Shown here: piece by piece, positions 60,488 to 64,000 of the stretch | How positions within the stretch are numbered: position 1 is the stretch's first letter | Layout of the letters: each line of letters starts with the position of its first letter | Origin: Caldicellulosiruptor acetigenus | Lineage (GTDB): Bacteria; Bacillota; Thermoanaerobacteria; Caldicellulosiruptorales; Caldicellulosiruptoraceae | Assembly (NCBI RefSeq): GCF_026914305.1 | Contig: NZ_CP113866.1 | Span: forward strand, 2,291,001 to 2,355,000 | Length of the DNA: 64,000 bases | Reading direction: 5' to 3' | Program-made: the position numbers and the translations under genes | Notes under the pieces: generated by a model | What the model saw: only the letters and a program-made list of their open reading frames with translations | What the model was told of the DNA's origin: nothing | Database searches by the model: none

Positions 60488-60500
60488 TGTTGAAAACCTC

Positions 60501-61172
60501 CTAAACCATTTTGAAAAGTTTTTCATGAAGATTCTCAAGAAGTTCTAAACTAATCTTATCTAATCTATCAATCACGTAATGAGCTTCTTTTAGTCTATCA
60601 AATTGACCATCTCTACAGACCCCAATTGTAAGCATCCCCGCACGAATACCTGCCTTAACACCATCTATGGCATCTTCAAACACGGCGCACTCTTTTGGAT
60701 TTACATTTAACCTTTGTGCAGCAGTAAGAAATATTTCAGGGTCAGGTTTTCCTTTTTTGAAATCATACCCTGTTACAACTGTATCAAACATATTGTAAAT
60801 TCCTATCTTGGTCAAAATTTTAGTGGTATTTTTGCTTGAAGAAGCAACAGCAAGTTTTATACTATTTTGCTTCAAATGATTCAAAAGCCATGTGCTATCT
60901 TCAAAAGCTTCTAAATTTTCTTGTTCAACAAATTCTAAAAAAATCTTTTGTTTTTCCTCTGCCATTTCTATTAGCTTGTCTTCAGGCACATCATAAGCAA
61001 TGCTTTTTATCCCATCCAGCCTTGGCTTTCCATCAACTTTCCATTTGTAATCTTCATATTCAAATTTATAACCATGGTTTTCAAACATCTTCTTCCATGC
61101 TTTGAAGTGTAGCTTTACAGTGTCTGTCAAAACACCATCCATGTCAAAAATGGCTGCCTTGATTTTTCCCAT
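60501..61172 (-). CDS. pgmB: Beta-phosphoglucomutase
   Basis: About 223 residues from the ATG at 61172, after AAAGGGG. A HAD-superfamily fold: nucleophile Asp and acid/base Asp in FDMDGVLTDT, cap-domain WKVDGKPRLDGI, motif II VASSSKN, motif III Lys in GKPDPEIF and motif IV EDAIDGVKAG. It converts beta-glucose 1-phosphate to glucose 6-phosphate. Linked to the GH65 gene 13 bp downstream, it feeds phosphorolysis products into glycolysis. Confidence 0.93.
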   Translation of the reverse strand: MGKIKAAIFDMDGVLTDTVKLHFKAWKKMFENHGYKFEYEDYKWKVDGKPRLDGIKSIAYDVPEDKLIEMAEEKQKIFLEFVEQENLEAFEDSTWLLNHLKQNSIKLAVASSSKNTTKILTKIGIYNMFDTVVTGYDFKKGKPDPEIFLTAAQRLNVNPKECAVFEDAIDGVKAGIRAGMLTIGVCRDGQFDRLKEAHYVIDRLDKISLELLENLHEKLFKMV

Positions 61173-61211
61173 GAAAAGCAAACCCCTTTGCTGAGATTGT
61201 CGTATAAGATT

Positions 61212-61268
61212 ATTATAAATGGTTTTCGAATTGTTTTCAATATCGTTTTCGATTATTTTCGATTTTTC
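61212..61268 (-). promoter_or_regulatory. Promoter with TTCGA operators for pgmB-GH65
   Basis: On the minus strand TTGAAA (61235-61240), a 17-bp spacer and TATAAT (61212-61217). The spacer holds AATTCGAAAACC, and upstream lie AATCGAAAACGAT (61241-61254) and ATCGAAAATAATCG (61244-61262), repeats of the CGAAAA half-site. Several LacI sites could loop or overlap. Confidence 0.6.
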
Positions 61269-61607
61269 TAAGGAAACTACTTGAACTGTAATGAGAGACT
61301 TTTTAGCTGGAAGTTTTAAGAAACATTTGATTCCATGAAAATTATATAGAGAGCAGAATTCTTATTAAAAAATATACAGTCAATAACACAAAGCCGTCAG
61401 ACGTGATAAATGAAATCCTTGAAAAGATAGCAGTACCAAGTGAGAATTTTGCTTTTTGAAATACAACAACAAGTTAAGATAGACTGAACACATTTAAGCT
61501 CAGTTCTTTTAAAACCTCTTGCAATTTTTAAGACCTGCCATTTGGTGAGCCCAAACTTTTTTACGTGCATTGTTAAACATTTAACACATATACACAAAAA
61601 TAAAAAA
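61269..61607. other. Gap between pgmB promoter and 5S rRNA
   Basis: About 340 bp with no supported gene. A weak hairpin (TTAAATGTTTAA, near 61570-61584) occurs on the minus strand after the 5S gene. Nothing else stands out. Confidence 0.4.
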
Positions 61608-61723
<116 letters not shown>

Positions 61724-61787
61724 TTTGTTTCCTGTATTCATTTTTTTCAGCAGCCTCGCAAGTGAATAGGGAGAAAGCTTCTCTTTC

Positions 61788-64000
<2,213 letters not shown>

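Overview
The window looks like a chromosome segment of a low-GC thermophilic Firmicute, most like Caldicellulosiruptor. This is inferred from AT-rich non-coding DNA, strong AGGAGG-type ribosome binding sites, SLH surface-protein architecture, and alpha-glucan and GH65 disaccharide metabolism. It is not proven by a database match.

Region 1 (1-10306): a tRNA-Leu(CAA) gene (194-283, minus) carries an integrated element of about 9.97 kb. A perfect 99-bp direct repeat bounds it (243-341 and 10208-10306). All its recognisable genes lie on the minus strand: tyrosine integrase, a coupled 113-aa unknown, a Cro/CI-type regulator, a 714-residue-scale Gln-rich coiled-coil protein with virion-like character, an excisionase-type DNA-binding protein, a DnaB-N/RecA-like replication protein with a winged helix and zinc ribbon, and a small membrane protein. 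The replication gene contains ten GTTTCAAA-type octamers, a candidate origin inside its own coding sequence. The left 2.4 kb is almost gene-free and repeat-rich. No capsid, terminase or conjugation genes are visible, so this is a plasmid- or satellite-like element of unclear type.

Region 2 (10307-42134): ordinary chromosome. It holds a DUF58 protein, type I pullulanase, a GGDEF-EAL protein, the tsaE-tsaB-rimI cluster, an amidohydrolase, a YcdB-like membrane protein, folE2-queD, a VapBC-like toxin-antitoxin pair with a frameshifted toxin, a large SLH/Ig-like surface protein, a glycosyltransferase, an RsbV-RsbW-sigma module and an ECF sigma/anti-sigma pair. A long minus-strand run follows: zapA-like, phosphatase-superfamily protein, U32 peptidase, AI-2E family exporter, ferredoxin-ASKHA protein, VTT protein, cwlD and pepV.

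Region 3 (42135-50510): an insertion-sequence island. It has an IS1182-type element just after an aldo/keto reductase gene; an IS607-type element whose tnpB is intact but whose tnpA has lost its catalytic core; and a glycosyltransferase gene broken by an ISL3-family and an IS256-family element lying 7 bp apart.

Region 4 (51245-61270): a disaccharide-phosphorolysis regulon. Two GH65 phosphorylases, beta-phosphoglucomutase, a LacI regulator and a CUT1 ABC transporter share near-palindromic CGAAAAYATTTCSG-like operators. Imported disaccharide would be split to beta-glucose 1-phosphate and glucose, and PgmB would make glucose 6-phosphate. One permease gene has an in-frame TGA, and the binding protein lacks the lipobox cysteine.

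Region 5 (61608-64000): the 5S gene and the 3' part of the 23S gene of an rRNA operon on the minus strand.
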